A stretch of DNA of 64,000 bases from Cupriavidus sp. P-10 (GTDB lineage Bacteria; Pseudomonadota; Gammaproteobacteria; Burkholderiales; Burkholderiaceae): contig NZ_AP025170.1 in NCBI RefSeq assembly GCF_003402535.2, forward strand, positions 3,348,001-3,412,000, given 5' to 3'. Below the pieces are notes generated by a model. It did not search any database, had not been told where the DNA came from, and saw only the letters and a program-made list of their open reading frames with translations. Each line of letters begins with the position of its first letter. The stretch's first letter is position 1. A program made the position numbers and the translations under genes. This document shows, in pieces, positions 32,980 through 42,348 of this stretch.

Positions 32980-33671
32980 GGATGAGTGGGATCCTGCGGC
33001 GCCGGTTGCGCGGGATCGATCGCAAAGCCGGCCATTTCAAGTTGCATCAACACCATATTAGCAAGCTGCGCCACCGAAGGCTTGCCGGTTTCAATGATGA
33101 AATCCGCCACCTCGCGGTAGAGCGGATCGCGCTGGGCGTAAAGCGCCTCGAGCTTGCCCTTCGGGTCTTCGGTCTGCAGCAGCGGGCGGTTGCGGTCGTG
33201 GCGGGTGCGCAGCCACAGGTCGTGGGGACTCGCGCGCAGGTAGACCACGGTGCCGCGGGATTTCAGCACCTCGCGGTTTTCGGCGCGCAGCACCGCGCCA
33301 CCGCCGGTAGCCAGCACGATGCCCTGGCGCGCGGCCAGTTCGCGGATCATCGCGGCCTCGCGGTCGCGGAAGCCCGCTTCGCCCTCGACCTCAAAGATGA
33401 CCGGGATGCGTACGCCGCAGTGTGCCTCGATTTCGTGATCGGAATCGAAAAACGGATAGTGCAGACGCCGCGCCACCGTACGGCCCACGGTGGTCTTGCC
33501 GGCGCCCATCAGGCCGACGAAAAAGAGATTGGGTCGATCGGATTCCGGTCGGTCGGAGTCCTGTCGATCGGGGTACGGGCGCGGTGCCGACCCTGTCGCA
33601 GAGGCTGTCACGGGACTGTCGCTCGGGAGCGCGGCGCCTGGGCCACCCTCCCCGGTTAGGAACTGCATCAT
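32976..33671 (-). CDS. aroK: shikimate kinase AroK with N-terminal extension
   Basis: AroK phosphorylates shikimate with ATP. The core has the P-loop [12 protein letters not shown], the shikimate-binding DSDHEIEAH and GFRDREAAM, and GGGAVLR. From the first Met the protein has 231 residues, about 55 more than usual, because a low-complexity Asp/Arg/Ser/Pro stretch built on a 15-base repeat (33533-33571) precedes the P-loop. A GTG at 33611 would give 211 residues, still extended. No start codon lies between the repeat and the P-loop, so the extension must be translated in some form. Confidence 0.93.
   Translation of the reverse strand: MMQFLTGEGGPGAALPSDSPVTASATGSAPRPYPDRQDSDRPESDRPNLFFVGLMGAGKTTVGRTVARRLHYPFFDSDHEIEAHCGVRIPVIFEVEGEAGFRDREAAMIRELAARQGIVLATGGGAVLRAENREVLKSRGTVVYLRASPHDLWLRTRHDRNRPLLQTEDPKGKLEALYAQRDPLYREVADFIIETGKPSVAQLANMVLMQLEMAGFAIDPAQPAPQDPTHP
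33533..33571. repeat. 15-base tandem repeat in the 5' part of aroK
   Basis: About two and a half near-identical units (33533-33547, 33548-33562, 33563-33571) encode repeats of the pattern Asp-Arg-x-x-Ser in the AroK extension. Confidence 0.65.
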
Positions 33672-33792
33672 CTTCTTATGTTGTGGTGCGCACGGCAAGT
33701 GCCAGATGCAGCATCAGCCACATCTCCGCGTGGCCTGCCGCGCATGCCGGCCTCCTCCTGGCCTGGCTGTCACCGGTCTACTCCGGCGGCAA

Positions 33793-33820
33793 CAAAAAAG
33801 GCCGCATCGGTCGATGCGGC
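33793..33820 (-). terminator. intrinsic terminator of the pilMNOPQ operon
   Basis: The stem gccgcatcg/cgatgcggc is followed on the minus strand by six T residues. It lies 40 bases after the pilQ stop. Confidence 0.85.
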
Positions 33821-33860
33821 CTGCCAGTCTACTGTATCCGGCGTCGAACACCCGACGCGA

Positions 33861-36002
33861 TCACCGCAGCGACACGCTTTCGTTCAGGATCCGCGGCGTC
33901 AGGAACACCAGCAGCTCGGTCCGGTTGCGCACCTTGGCGTTGTTCTTGAACAGGTAGCCCAGCACCGGGATATCGCCCAGCAGTGGCACCTTGTCGGTGT
34001 CATTGGACTCGGTCTGGGTATAGATGCCGCCGATCACCACGGTGCCGCCGTTTTCCACCAGCACCTGGGTCTGCACGTGCTTGGTGTCGATGGCAAAGCC
34101 CGACGTGGTCTGGATGCCGACGCTGTCCTTGTTCACGTCCACGTCCAGCAGCACATTGCCTTCCGGCGTGATCTGCGGGGTCACTTCCAGCTTCAGGTTG
34201 GCCTTGCGGAACTGCACCGAAGTGGCGCCGCTGGAGGTGGCGGCCTGGTATGGCAGCTCGGTGCCCTGCTCGATCAGTGCCTTGATGTTGTTGGCGGTGA
34301 CCACGCGCGGACTGGAGATGATCTTGCCCTTGCCATCCGCCTCCAGCGCCGACAGCTCCAGCGCCAGGAAGCGGGTGGCGGCGCTGTTGAACAGGCTGAC
34401 CGCGATGTTGGCCGGGTTGGTGCCGTTGATCGAGGCGGCCGGCAGGCTCAGGAACGGGCCGTTGTCCGAGGTCGAGCCCGGCAGCACGTTGTTGTAGGTG
34501 TTGCCAACCTTCGCGTTGTTGTACTGGCCGGCGAAGCCCAGCTTCACACCCAGGTTGCGGCTGAAGGAATCGGTGGCCTCGACGATGCGCGCCTCGATGA
34601 TGACCTGGCGCACCGGGATGTCGATCTTGCCGATAAAGCCCTGCACCTCCTCCAGCTTGCTGGCGATATCGGACACGAACAGTTGGTTGGTGCGGGCATC
34701 GGCCGTCAGCGAGCCGCGCTTGGACAGCATGCGCGCGCTCGCGCCCGCGCCGCCGGCCACACCGGCCGCGCCAACCGGGGTGGCGGCGCTGCCGGCGCCG
34801 CCGGCACTCATGCCCAGCAGCATCCGGCGCACGTCTTCGGCACGCTGGTAATTGAGCTGGAATACCTGGCTGCGGATCGGCTCGAGGTCATTGATCTGCT
34901 GCTGCGACTCCAGCTCGAGCTTTTCCTTGGTCTGGAGTTCTGCCTTGGGCGCCACCCACAGCACATTGCCATTGCGGCGCGAGGCCAGCCCCTTGGCATC
35001 CATCACGATCTGCAGCGCCTGGTCCCACGGCACGTCCTTCAGGCGCAGCGTGATATTGCCCTGCACGCTCTCGCTGGTGATGATGTTCAGGTTGGTGAAA
35101 TCCGCGAACACCTGCAGCAGCGAACGGATATCGATGCTCTGGAAGTTCAGCGACAGGCGCTCGCCACGGTAGCCCGGACCGCTGATCAGCTTGGTCGGAT
35201 CTTCCTTGACGGGCCGCACCTCGACCACGAACTGGGTGTCGGTCTGGTAGGAACTGTATTCCCAGTGGCCGCGCGGCTCGATGGTCAGGCGCGCGTTGCC
35301 GTTGGTGTCGGAGGCATGCATGGTCTGCACCGGCGAGCCGAAGTCGCTGACATCGAAGCGCCGCCGCAGGTGGTCAGGCAGCGTTGTGCCGAGGAAATCG
35401 ACCACCACGTTCTTACCCTGCTGCGCGATATTGATGCCCGAGTCGCGCGAGGACAGATCCACCACCACGCGCCCGGCGCCGTCGGCACCGCGCCGGAAGT
35501 CGATATGGCGCACCGACGGCCGCCCCGCCGCGGCCACAGGCGTCATCGTCGCAGCCGGGGCAAACGTTGGCGCGGCGTTCTTGACCGCCGGCGCCACATT
35601 GTCCAGTGCCACCACGAAGACATTGCCGCGCTGGTCGGTGCGATAGGTGGCATTGCGCGTGAGGTCGAGGATCACGCGGGTACGGTTGCCGATCTGCAGC
35701 ACGTTGGCGGCCTTGACCAGCTTGCCGCCGTAGTCATACTGCGCGCGCCCGTTGGCAATGCCGGTATCGGCAAAATCGATCGCGAGCCGTGCCGGATTCT
35801 GCGTGGTGAAATCCACCGGCTTCTGCGCCATCGGCCGTTCGAGTTCGACCGTAAACACCGTCTGCTCGCCGACCGTGCTGATGTCCACCGTCTTGATCCG
35901 GTTGCTTTGTGCCAGTGCCGCCGGTGCTGCAATCAGCAGCAACAGCGCCATGGCCGCGCTTGCGGCGCCCGCGAGCGCGCGATACCAGCGCGCGGGGGTC
36001 AT
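33861..36002 (-). CDS. pilQ: type IV pilus secretin PilQ
   Basis: PilQ forms the outer-membrane gated channel through which the pilus passes. The chosen start gives 713 residues with a signal sequence ending AAPAALA. Two AMIN domains come first, then a secretin N0/STN domain (LSLNFQSIDIRSLLQVFADFTNLNI), an N1 domain (QVFQLNYQRAEDVRRML), and the C-terminal secretin with TFVQFRK-like strands and the signature VPLLGDIPVLGYLFKN. A Gly/Ala-rich linker lies inside N1. The pilP stop region overlaps its start by four bases. Confidence 0.96.
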   Translation of the reverse strand: MTPARWYRALAGAASAAMALLLLIAAPAALAQSNRIKTVDISTVGEQTVFTVELERPMAQKPVDFTTQNPARLAIDFADTGIANGRAQYDYGGKLVKAANVLQIGNRTRVILDLTRNATYRTDQRGNVFVVALDNVAPAVKNAAPTFAPAATMTPVAAAGRPSVRHIDFRRGADGAGRVVVDLSSRDSGINIAQQGKNVVVDFLGTTLPDHLRRRFDVSDFGSPVQTMHASDTNGNARLTIEPRGHWEYSSYQTDTQFVVEVRPVKEDPTKLISGPGYRGERLSLNFQSIDIRSLLQVFADFTNLNIITSESVQGNITLRLKDVPWDQALQIVMDAKGLASRRNGNVLWVAPKAELQTKEKLELESQQQINDLEPIRSQVFQLNYQRAEDVRRMLLGMSAGGAGSAATPVGAAGVAGGAGASARMLSKRGSLTADARTNQLFVSDIASKLEEVQGFIGKIDIPVRQVIIEARIVEATDSFSRNLGVKLGFAGQYNNAKVGNTYNNVLPGSTSDNGPFLSLPAASINGTNPANIAVSLFNSAATRFLALELSALEADGKGKIISSPRVVTANNIKALIEQGTELPYQAATSSGATSVQFRKANLKLEVTPQITPEGNVLLDVDVNKDSVGIQTTSGFAIDTKHVQTQVLVENGGTVVIGGIYTQTESNDTDKVPLLGDIPVLGYLFKNNAKVRNRTELLVFLTPRILNESVSLR

Positions 36003-36559
36003 GCCGACACCTCCAGCTTGAGGCTGGTCATTTTCTCTTTCCACTCGGATACCCCCTCCCGGACTAATTCGCGCAACACGATCTCCTGATCGGTGATGCG
36101 GACCACCCGGCCGTAACTCTGGCCGAGATACTGACCCACCTTGATGTGGTGGATCTTGTTATCGACTCGTACGATGCCGAAGGTCTCCCCCTGCTTCTTC
36201 ATCATCCCGAGCATCTTGAAATTCTCGAGGGGGTAGTCCTCCAGCGGCTCGCGGCGCCGCCCGGCCTCGGGCGAATCCGACAGCGTCTTGTTCAGTTCGC
36301 CGATCTTGGCCTGGGCGAACGGCTCCGGCGCGTTGGCCGCGGCGTATTCGCGCGCCACGTAGAGCCGGGCTTCGGGCAGCGGCTCGGGCGGCTTGGCCCG
36401 GGCATTGCGCGTGGCGTCCATCCACTGGCGCAGCGCGTCTTCGTCGCTGGCACCGCAGGCGCCGAGCAGGCCGACGGCGAGCATGGCGGCGGCGAGTACG
36501 CGTGGCGATACCTGCGCGCGCGAGCAGGCCAGACCGCGGGTACGATGGGTGCGGCTCAT
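35999..36559 (-). CDS. pilP: type IV pilus inner-membrane lipoprotein PilP
   Basis: PilP links the inner-membrane PilMNO complex to the PilQ secretin. The 186-residue protein has a lipoprotein signal with lipobox LLGAC, an extended region that binds PilN/PilO, and a C-terminal beta domain with MMKKQGETFGIVRVDNKIHHIKVGQYLGQ (split across conserved strands) ending before the stop. It overlaps pilO and pilQ by four bases each, so translation of the three is coupled. Confidence 0.95.
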   Translation of the reverse strand: MSRTHRTRGLACSRAQVSPRVLAAAMLAVGLLGACGASDEDALRQWMDATRNARAKPPEPLPEARLYVAREYAAANAPEPFAQAKIGELNKTLSDSPEAGRRREPLEDYPLENFKMLGMMKKQGETFGIVRVDNKIHHIKVGQYLGQSYGRVVRITDQEIVLRELVREGVSEWKEKMTSLKLEVSA

Positions 36560-37227
36560 TTGGCACCTCCTGCCTTGGCTGCAGCGGCAGCCGCAGCGGC
36601 CTTGCGTTGCGCGGCCTGCTCGTCGGGATCGAGCGCGCGGTACGCCATCGCCACCGCCTCCATCGACAGGCCGCCCTCCTTGGTATGGGCCAGCTGCAGG
36701 CTCTGCATCGATACGATCCGCGACAGCGCGGCCACGTCGGCGTTGAATTGCGCCACCTCGTGGTAGCGGCCGGTCACGCGCAGATTCACCGGGATCTCGG
36801 CGAAGTAAGGCTTGAGCACCGCCGCCTGTGGCTTGAACAGTTCGAACTGCAAGCCGCGCGCCACGCCGGCATGGTTGACGTCAGCCAGCAGCGCGTCCAT
36901 CTCGGTCTTGTTCGGCAGCTGCCGCTCCAGCAGTGCCACGCGTTGCTCGACCTGCTTCTTCTGCTCGCGCAGTGCGTCGAGGTTGGCCACCTGCGCCACC
37001 TTGGACTGGTACGCCTGTTTCAGGTTTTCCTGCTCCAGCCGCTGGTGGTCGAGCTCATCGAACTTGCTGCTCCAGTAGAACTGCCAGCCCAGCAACAGCA
37101 CCAGCGCCGCGGCCATCACGGCGAACAGTACGCGCGGCGCGGCTGGCCATGTTTCCGGCTCGTTGAAGTTGAGCCCGCGGAACTGGCTCGTCAGGTCGGC
37201 CAGGTTGATTTCGGTATTGAGCGCCAT
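36556..37227 (-). CDS. pilO: type IV pilus assembly protein PilO
   Basis: PilO is an inner-membrane alignment protein that pairs with PilN. The 223-residue product has a short cytoplasmic end, a single membrane helix (about residues 33-52), a coiled coil with KKQVEQRVALLERQLPNKTEMDALL, and a ferredoxin-like C-terminal domain. A run of alanines (RKAAAAAAAAKAGG) ends the protein. It starts two bases after pilN. Confidence 0.94.
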   Translation of the reverse strand: MALNTEINLADLTSQFRGLNFNEPETWPAAPRVLFAVMAAALVLLLGWQFYWSSKFDELDHQRLEQENLKQAYQSKVAQVANLDALREQKKQVEQRVALLERQLPNKTEMDALLADVNHAGVARGLQFELFKPQAAVLKPYFAEIPVNLRVTGRYHEVAQFNADVAALSRIVSMQSLQLAHTKEGGLSMEAVAMAYRALDPDEQAAQRKAAAAAAAAKAGGAK

Positions 37228-37229
37228 GG

Positions 37230-37916
37230 TCAGGCTGCCTTTCCGGATGCGGCTGGGGCTGCAGGAGCAGGAGCGGGTGCTGCGGCGGGACTGGCCGGCG
37301 CGTTGCCCGGCCTGCCTTTCTTGCCATCGGCGCCGGGCGGCGTTTCTGGCGCGCGGTACGCGAAGCGCATCGAGAAATCGAACAGCCGGCGCTGCTCGCG
37401 CAGGTTGTTGGTCATGGTGACCGCCTTGGACTCGATCAGCTCCGCTTTGTCCAGCCACGGCACGCCGCCAAGGTTGCGCAGCAGTTCGGAGATGCGCTCG
37501 TTGGACTGTGCCACGCCGGCGATGGTGAAGGCCTCGCCGGCCTGCTTCAGGCTGGTCAGGTAGACGCCTTCGGGCACCTGGCGCACCAGTTCCTCCAGCA
37601 GCTGGACTGGGCGGTTGCGCTCGGTCTGCAGGCTTTCCACCGCCTTCTGGCGCTGCAGCAGCGCGTCGATATCCTTCTTGAGGTTATTGACCTCGCGGAT
37701 CTGGCCGTCGAGCCTGGCGTTCTCCGCGCTCAGCACCTGGTTCAGCGCGACCACGGAATCGATTCGCCCGTCGATGTAGAGCCCGCCCAGCAGCACGACC
37801 GCGGCTCCCGCCGCGGCGGCGCCGACCAGCGTGGAATAGACCTTCTTGCGCCGCGCCGCCTTGCGGGCTTCGTGGTAAGGCAGCAGGTTGACCGAAGGCA
37901 GCGTGTTCGTAGACAT
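37230..37916 (-). CDS. pilN: type IV pilus assembly protein PilN
   Basis: PilN binds PilM through its cytoplasmic N-terminus and PilO through its coiled coil. The 228-residue protein carries the PilM-binding motif SVNLLPYHEARKA, a membrane helix at about residues 28-50, a coiled coil, and a compact C-terminal domain with GVYLTSLKQAGEAFTIAGVAQ. The last 35 residues are an Ala/Pro tail. It follows pilM by 18 bases. Confidence 0.95.
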   Translation of the reverse strand: MSTNTLPSVNLLPYHEARKAARRKKVYSTLVGAAAAGAAVVLLGGLYIDGRIDSVVALNQVLSAENARLDGQIREVNNLKKDIDALLQRQKAVESLQTERNRPVQLLEELVRQVPEGVYLTSLKQAGEAFTIAGVAQSNERISELLRNLGGVPWLDKAELIESKAVTMTNNLREQRRLFDFSMRFAYRAPETPPGADGKKGRPGNAPASPAAAPAPAPAAPAASGKAA

Positions 37917-37934
37917 TCGATTGCCTCCGGTGCG

Positions 37935-39050
37935 TTATTGCAGGCCGCGCAGAGCCAGGCCGGCACTGACGATATACGCCGGCAGGTCACGCTGCAGGTA
38001 GCGCTCGTTGACCTTGGCGTTGGTCGCCATGTTGGCGAACGGATTCGCCAGCGTGGTGGTGATCTTGGTCTGCTGCTGGATCGCCGCCTGCACGCCCAGC
38101 AGCGATGCATGGCCGCCCGACAGCAGGATCTCGTCGACACGTCCCAGGCTGGAACTGGCGATGAAGTTGCCGATCGCGGCCTGCACTTCCAGCGCCAGCG
38201 CGTCCAGCGATGGCTTGAGCAGTTGCGCGCGCCACGCTTCGGGCAGCGTGTTCTTGCGCTTCTTGATCTCGGCCTTGAGCGCGTCGAGCGTGAACATGCG
38301 CGCCGCGCTCTGCGTGAGCTGGTCGCCGTAGCTGTTCAGCGGCTGCTCGTAGAGTTCTTTCCAGCCCTGGTAGAAGATCGCCTTGGAGCGGCTGCCGCCG
38401 AGGTGGACCACCGCCACCACGGGCAGTGCGCGGGCATCGGCCTCGGACATCTCCTGGGGCACGCCCAGCATCTGCACGATCGAGCGTTGCACCGCGTACT
38501 CTTCGACGTCCATCACCTGCGGCTTGAGCCCGGCCATTTCGGCGGCGGTCACGCGCTCCTGCACGCGGTCGCTGTTGGCCGCGGTGACGCGCACGCCGAT
38601 GCCGCCCTCGGTCTCGCTGGGGCCGATCACGGCGAAGTCGAAGTTGACCGCCTGCGATGGCGGATAGAGCCGGTGCGCCTCGGACTCGACCTGCGAATAC
38701 AGTTCGTCCTCGGACAGGTTGTCCGGCAGGCTGACCGTCTGTGATTCGGTCAGCATGGACGGCACGCCCAGCACCACGTCTTTCGAGCGGATGCCGGCCT
38801 TGCCGAGCGCACGCCTGAGCGCGATCCCGACGGCTTCAATGTTGATGACGTTGCCATCGGCAACGGCATTGCGGTCCAGCAGTTCGCTGGCGCACTTTTC
38901 CAGTCGATAGTCGTGCTTGCCGCCACCGACGGACAATTCGACTACCTTGATACTGGACGACCCGATATCCACGCCGACCGTAGTCCGGCGCAGAAGCCCC
39001 GACAAAATGCCCCGTCGCAAGGTGACCCCCCTGACTTTGAACTCGCCCAC
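37935..39050 (-). CDS. pilM: type IV pilus actin-like ATPase PilM
   Basis: PilM is a cytoplasmic actin-like protein that anchors the pilus machine to its motors through PilN. The 371-residue form begins with GTG at 39050. The actin-fold motifs TTVGVDIGSSSIKVVEL, VVHLGGSRSKA and ILLSGGHASLLG are present. A TTG at 39020, preceded five bases earlier by a strong AGGGGGG, would give a 361-residue protein that fits the usual family start better; the choice is uncertain. It is the first gene of pilMNOPQ, divergent from mrcA. Confidence 0.94.
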   Translation of the reverse strand: MGEFKVRGVTLRRGILSGLLRRTTVGVDIGSSSIKVVELSVGGGKHDYRLEKCASELLDRNAVADGNVINIEAVGIALRRALGKAGIRSKDVVLGVPSMLTESQTVSLPDNLSEDELYSQVESEAHRLYPPSQAVNFDFAVIGPSETEGGIGVRVTAANSDRVQERVTAAEMAGLKPQVMDVEEYAVQRSIVQMLGVPQEMSEADARALPVVAVVHLGGSRSKAIFYQGWKELYEQPLNSYGDQLTQSAARMFTLDALKAEIKKRKNTLPEAWRAQLLKPSLDALALEVQAAIGNFIASSSLGRVDEILLSGGHASLLGVQAAIQQQTKITTTLANPFANMATNAKVNERYLQRDLPAYIVSAGLALRGLQ

Positions 39051-39382
39051 GGCTTGTACGCTCTAATCGGGCGAGCCTTGTTTCTTGACCGAAACACTTG
39101 CTCTTATGTTGGCCGATTCTCACAAAAACCGGCATCGGTGGCAATGTGCCGGTCTGACCACGGTTCCTTTTTCAGAAGGCTCTCGCCAATCCGTTGCCAA
39201 AACCCCACGGTCGTCGGGTTCCCTTCCGCCTAAGCTTGCTGCATGCAACTTCGCCCTGCATGCCGGCTTCCGCCGTATTACATCTTGTAACAGCGCGGTA
39301 GCGACGCGCGGGCCACTGCGCGGTCGGAGCGCCCGATGCCGGAAGATATAATGCCCGGCACCCCTGACTAGGTATTTTCCTT
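39051..39382. other. divergent promoter region between pilM and mrcA
   Basis: These 332 bases separate two divergent operons and hold no gene that I can support. The mrcA side has a clear TATAAT box. The pilM side is locally A+T-richer (39085-39135) but I could not assign a promoter with confidence. Confidence 0.6.
39347..39352 (+). promoter_or_regulatory. likely -10 box of mrcA
   Basis: A perfect TATAAT lies 30 bases before the mrcA ATG, giving a leader of about 24 bases. The -35 region is weak. Confidence 0.5.
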
Positions 39383-41761
39383 ATGGCCACAGCACAACAG
39401 AAGCCGTCCCACCCTGCGCGCCGCCCGCTTTTGGCGCGCTTCATGTTCTGGGCGGTGGGGCTGGTTGTTGCCGGTGCCGTCGTGATCGCACTGCTGCTTG
39501 GCTATGCGCTGCTGGTGGCCGCGCCTAACCTGCCCTCGCTGGACACCATCACCGACTACCGGCCCAAGATTCCGCTGCGCATCTACACCGCGGACAATGT
39601 GCTGATCGGCGAGTTCGGCGAAGAGCGCCGTAACTTCGTGCCGATCGCCGAGATCCCCGACGTGATGAAAAAGGCCGTCCTGGCGATCGAGGACGACCGC
39701 TTCTACGAACACGGCGGGGTCGACTTCGTCGGCGTGATGCGCGCGGGCCTGGCCAACCTGCGCGGGGGCCTGTCGCAAGGTGCGTCGACCATCACCATGC
39801 AGGTGGCACGCAACTTCTTCCTGTCGAGCGAGAAGACCTACACCCGCAAGATCTACGAAATGCTGCTGGCGTACAAGATCGAGGCCAACCTGAACAAGGA
39901 CCAGATCCTCGAGCTGTACATGAACCAGATCTACCTGGGCCAGCGCGCATACGGCTTCGACAGCGCCGCGCGCGTGTACTTCGGCAAGTCGGTGCGCGAC
40001 GTGACGCCGGCCGAGGCCGCCATGCTGGCGGGCCTGCCCAAGGCGCCGTCGGCGTACAACCCGGTGGTCAACCCGCGCCGCGCCAAGGTGCGCCAGGAAT
40101 ACATCCTGCAGCGCATGCGCGACCTGCGCTACCTCACCCCCGAGCAGTACGACACAGCGGTGCGCGAGGAACTGAAGGTGCGCACCGAGGGCAACGAGTT
40201 CTCGACCCACGCCGAGTACGTCGCCGAGATCGTGCGCCAGCTGATGTACGCGCAGTACCGTGAAGAAACCTATACGCGTGGCCTGACGGTCTACACCACG
40301 CTGACCAAGCCCGACCAGGATGCGGCGTACGAAGCCGTGCGCACCGGCATCATGAACTACGAGCGCAAGCACGGCTACCGCGGCCCCGAGGCCTTTATCG
40401 ACCTGCCTTCCGATTCGGCCGAGCGTGAGCAGGCCATCGACGATGCGCTGGTCGAGCACCCCGGCAGTGGCGACCTGCGCTCGGCCGTGGTCACCAGCGT
40501 GTCGTCGAAGCAGGTCAGGGCCACGCTGCTGTCGGGCGAAGTGGCAACCATCGAAGGCTCGGCGCTGCGCTTCATCTCGCCGTCGATGTCGGCGAACGCG
40601 CAGCCCAAGATGAAGATGCGCCCGGGCGCGATCATCCGCGTGACGCAGGATGAGAAGGGCAACTGGTCGGTCACGCAACTGCCGGAAGTGGCCGCCGCGT
40701 TCGTGTCGCTGAACCCGCAGGACGGCGAGATCCGTTCGATGGTGGGCGGCTTCGACTTCAACCGCAACAAGTTCAACCACGTGACGCAGGCCTGGCGCCA
40801 GCCGGGTTCGAGCTTCAAGCCATTCATCTATTCGGCGGCGCTGGAGAAGGGCTTCTCGCCGGCCACGGTGATCAACGACGCGCCGCTGACGATCGGCCCC
40901 GATACCGGCGGACAGGTATGGGAGCCGAAGAACTACGACGGCCGCTTTGAAGGCCCCATGACCATGCGCCGCGCATTGGCCAAGTCCAAGAACCTGGTCT
41001 CGGTGCGGATCCTGCGCGCGATCGGCACGCAGTATGCGCAGGACTACATCACGCGCTTCGGCTTCGAGGCCGACAAGCACCCGGCCTACCTGCCAATGGC
41101 ACTGGGCTCTGGCGCCGTGACGCCGCTGCAGATGGCGGGCGCGTACTCGGTATTCGCCAACGGCGGTTACCGCGTCAACCCGTACCTGATCCAGAAGGTT
41201 GTGGACGCGCGCGGCAATGTGATCTCCGAAACCCATCCGCAACGCGCCGGCAGCGACGCCGTGCGCGTGCTCGACGCTCGCACCGCGTTTATCGCCGATA
41301 CCATGCTGCGCGACGTGGTCCGCTTCGGCACCGCCAACAGCGCCAAGCAGCGCCTGGGCCGCAACGACCTGGCCGGCAAGACCGGCACCACCAACGATGC
41401 GGTCGATGCCTGGTTTGCCGGCTACACGCCCAACCTGGTGGCGATCGCCTGGATGGGCTACGACCAGCCCAAGAGCCTGGGCGTGCGCGAGACCGGTGGC
41501 GGGCTGGCGCTGCCGATCTGGGTCGGCTACATGAGCAAGGCGCTCAAGGGCGTGCCCGAGTCGCCGGAGCGGCCGGCGCCCGAAGGCGTGCTGATGGTGG
41601 GCGGCGACTGGACCTTCGAGGAGAACGCGGGCGGTGCCGGCGTGGCCTCGGTCGGCCTGGGCGATCCGTGGCCGGGCAAGCCGGACGAATCCACGACGAC
41701 ACCGTCGCCGGATACCGAGCAGGAAAAGAAGAAGATCCTGGAAATGTTTGGCGGCGCCTGA
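39383..41761 (+). CDS. mrcA: penicillin-binding protein 1A
   Basis: A bifunctional class A PBP that polymerises and cross-links peptidoglycan. The 792-residue protein has an N-terminal membrane anchor (about residues 20-48), the glycosyltransferase domain with EDDRFYEHGGVD and GASTITMQVARNFFL, an OB-like insert typical of PBP1A (ATLLSGEVATIEG), and the transpeptidase with the SxxK motif GSSFKPF, SKN and KTGTTN. The C-terminal tail is Thr/Pro/Glu-rich. Placing it divergent from pilMNOPQ is the classical arrangement in proteobacteria. Confidence 0.96.
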   Translation: MATAQQKPSHPARRPLLARFMFWAVGLVVAGAVVIALLLGYALLVAAPNLPSLDTITDYRPKIPLRIYTADNVLIGEFGEERRNFVPIAEIPDVMKKAVLAIEDDRFYEHGGVDFVGVMRAGLANLRGGLSQGASTITMQVARNFFLSSEKTYTRKIYEMLLAYKIEANLNKDQILELYMNQIYLGQRAYGFDSAARVYFGKSVRDVTPAEAAMLAGLPKAPSAYNPVVNPRRAKVRQEYILQRMRDLRYLTPEQYDTAVREELKVRTEGNEFSTHAEYVAEIVRQLMYAQYREETYTRGLTVYTTLTKPDQDAAYEAVRTGIMNYERKHGYRGPEAFIDLPSDSAEREQAIDDALVEHPGSGDLRSAVVTSVSSKQVRATLLSGEVATIEGSALRFISPSMSANAQPKMKMRPGAIIRVTQDEKGNWSVTQLPEVAAAFVSLNPQDGEIRSMVGGFDFNRNKFNHVTQAWRQPGSSFKPFIYSAALEKGFSPATVINDAPLTIGPDTGGQVWEPKNYDGRFEGPMTMRRALAKSKNLVSVRILRAIGTQYAQDYITRFGFEADKHPAYLPMALGSGAVTPLQMAGAYSVFANGGYRVNPYLIQKVVDARGNVISETHPQRAGSDAVRVLDARTAFIADTMLRDVVRFGTANSAKQRLGRNDLAGKTGTTNDAVDAWFAGYTPNLVAIAWMGYDQPKSLGVRETGGGLALPIWVGYMSKALKGVPESPERPAPEGVLMVGGDWTFEENAGGAGVASVGLGDPWPGKPDESTTTPSPDTEQEKKKILEMFGGA

Positions 41762-41786
41762 TCGCTCGCCAGCCCCCAGAAAGCAG

Positions 41787-41812
41787 AAAAGCCGGCCATG
41801 GGCCGGCTTTTT
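41787..41812. terminator. bidirectional terminator between mrcA and cyaY
   Basis: The perfect stem gccggcc/ggccggc with a three-base loop has A4 on the left and T5 on the right and lies between two convergent genes. Confidence 0.85.
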
Positions 41813-41834
41813 CCTTGCGCAACGCGTGCTGGCT

Positions 41835-42170
41835 TCAGCCCAGCTTGAGCGTGGTGCCGGCCTGCTCGCTCACATAGCCCGACAGCGCCGCGTACAGCTC
41901 GCCGCCGTTGCGCGTGTCGACCCAGCGCTCGCCGTCGCGGCGGAAATGGAAGCCGCCGGAGCGCGCCGCCACCCACAGTTCCTGCATCGGCGCCTGGCTG
42001 TTGATGATGATCTTGGAGCCATTCTCGAACTCCAGTTCCATCACATTGCCGGTGCGGCTGATTTCCACATCGGCATCGGCTGCGTCGGCGGCCGCTTCGA
42101 CCGCGGCTTCGATGCGGTCCAGCTCCTGCGTGGCCAGGACCAGGAACTCGCTTTCGCTCAAGGGGGGCAT
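41835..42170 (-). CDS. cyaY: frataxin-like iron-binding protein CyaY
   Basis: CyaY modulates iron-sulfur cluster assembly by binding iron and IscS. The 111-residue protein has the acidic N-terminal helix (SESEFLVLATQELDRIEAAVE), the strand LEFENGSKIIINSQ, and the conserved Trp motifs QELWVAARSGGFHF and WVDTRNG. It is a single gene, divergent from lptM and lysA, which is its usual place beside lysA. Confidence 0.95.
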   Translation of the reverse strand: MPPLSESEFLVLATQELDRIEAAVEAAADAADADVEISRTGNVMELEFENGSKIIINSQAPMQELWVAARSGGFHFRRDGERWVDTRNGGELYAALSGYVSEQAGTTLKLG

Positions 42171-42348
42171 GCTAAACTCCGAGACCGCCGTTGCCGCCGC
42201 TGCCCGAATGGGGCGTACGTGGCGCGAACGGCGTTTTTTGTTGAGATTTCATGTAGTGCAGTGCTTGGACGACCCGGCCCGCCATGCGTCATTGGCGTCA
42301 GTGCGCCGGAATCCGCCAACGCCGTGCCAACAGCCTAAAGGACGACCG

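Noticed and set aside
39368..41242. A 624-codon minus-strand frame opposite mrcA
   Set aside because: It has no domain, and it mirrors a complete PBP1A with SxxK, SKN and KTG motifs on the plus strand.
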